A stretch of DNA of 21,275 nt from Candidatus Nitrosopolaris nunavutensis. Its GTDB lineage: Archaea > Thermoproteota > Nitrososphaeria > Nitrososphaerales > Nitrososphaeraceae. The stretch spans positions 18,171 to 39,445 of the forward strand of contig DAOM01000153.1 of assembly GCA_002501855.1 (NCBI GenBank), in the 5' to 3' direction. Positions 20,910-21,275 of this stretch are shown here, piece by piece. A program made the position numbers and the translations under genes. The notes under the pieces are model-generated. The model saw only the letters and a program-made list of their open reading frames with translations. It did no database searches and was not told where the DNA came from. Every line of letters starts with the position of its first letter. Within the stretch, counting starts at the first letter, position 1.

Positions 20910-21275
20910 CAGTAGCATACACGTCGATCAACTTTTGACAGATTCGCCACGGGCTTGTGAGACGGTCTACACAAATTCAGGTGTAGGTGTAAACAAAGGT
21001 TGGATAGCTATTGGGCCTCAATAGAATTTGAACCTATTTCGAGCTATCGTATTTAATGACTAAATACGTTAGTTCGTTTACTGCCAACCAATGTACGTTA
21101 TAGGTATTATTTTCGAAAACTCATTTATCCAATTAAAAACCATCAGCCGATTTGCAGCGCTTGCTCAAATCAGTAGCGTTTGCAGCAGTACATGTATCAT
21201 AGTACTGGTTACTTAGCACGGTTTGAGAGCATGCTGGTAACATTCACGGGTTGGCGGACTTCAGCTTCTTAACGA
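20910..21275. other. Gene-free right end, about 365 bp
   Basis: No gene I can support. It contains an inverted-repeat cluster at 21003-21048. At the edge, a minus-strand frame ends in a stop at 21244-21246 after about nine codons (VKKLKSANP); it could be the tail of a neighbouring gene, but it is too short to call. Confidence 0.4.
21003..21048. repeat. Nested inverted repeats, T-arm-like on the minus strand
   Basis: The outer arms GATAGCT (21003-21009) and AGCTATC (21042-21048) pair. Inside, CTATTG (21008-21013)/CAATAG (21019-21024) form a 5-nt-loop hairpin. Alternatively, AATAG and CTATT flank GTTCAAATT on the minus strand, like a tRNA T arm. No full cloverleaf can be built. Function unknown. 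Confidence 0.35.

Noticed and set aside
21016..21036. tRNA on the minus strand (T-arm-like GTTCAAATT)
   Set aside because: No acceptor, D or anticodon arm can be paired at the right distances; kept only as an inverted-repeat finding.
21244..21275. End of a minus-strand gene at the right edge
   Set aside because: Only about nine codons before the edge; cannot be told from chance.
1..21275. CRISPR arrays, insertion sequences, attachment sites, toxin-antitoxin or defence modules
   Set aside because: No regularly spaced repeats, transposase, integrase or known defence motifs seen on either strand; the single tRNA has no duplicated 3' end in the window that I could see.

Overview
The window looks like chromosomal DNA of an AT-rich ammonia-oxidising archaeon (Thaumarchaeota/Nitrososphaeria; a Nitrososphaera/Nitrosocosmicus-like soil lineage is my inference). 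The archaeal signs are GatD/GatE, archaeal NadM, archaeal RtcA, an RFC small subunit, a BA-type GINS (Gins23), MCM, a winged-helix protein of the type common in Thaumarchaeota, a membrane-anchored cupredoxin and a half-size heme A synthase. Many genes have a TATA box about 25 bp before the start codon with little or no leader, and TTG or GTG starts are frequent. I see no insertion sequence, CRISPR array, phage module or sign of recent transfer.

Layout. 1-3.7 kb is gene-poor: the tail of a secreted-type protein with a hairpin/oligo-T terminator, a 5'(3')-nucleotidase-like HAD protein, tRNA-Gly(CCC), a small winged-helix protein and an unknown 103-aa protein, separated by long AT-rich spacers that hold a few strong inverted repeats. 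3.7-5.3 kb holds a possible 23-aa single-span membrane peptide, the cupredoxin and the convergent CtaA-type heme A synthase. 5.8-9.2 kb is the gatD-gatE pair (minus strand) for Gln-tRNA(Gln) by transamidation. 9.3-11.6 kb has an unknown 124-aa protein, nadM (NAD synthesis) and the divergent rtcA (RNA 3'-phosphate cyclase). 11.7-13.7 kb is a tight queC-queE-folE operon for the 7-deazaguanine (archaeosine) precursor; QueD is not in the window. 13.8-17.9 kb is a replication block: a zinc-ribbon protein with an acidic tail, rfcS, and divergently gins23-mcm, with overlapping stop and start. 17.9-21 kb holds signalling and unknown genes: an HTH plus class III nucleotidyl cyclase protein with altered catalytic residues, two small overlapping unknown ORFs, a DUF2024 protein, a possible decayed gene and a stand-alone response regulator.

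Most of this is ordinary archaeal housekeeping content. The points most worth a second look are the cyclase (reading frame and helix-turn-helix extend upstream of any ATG/GTG/TTG, with a strong Shine-Dalgarno 6 nt before an ATA codon; substituted Asn/Arg positions), the 23-aa membrane peptide sharing a symmetric TATA box with a divergent gene, the acidic-tailed zinc ribbon beside replication genes, the string of frame-shifted coding-like segments at 20.04-20.40 kb, and several strong hairpins in the long spacers. All family assignments rest on reading motifs by eye; no database search was run.
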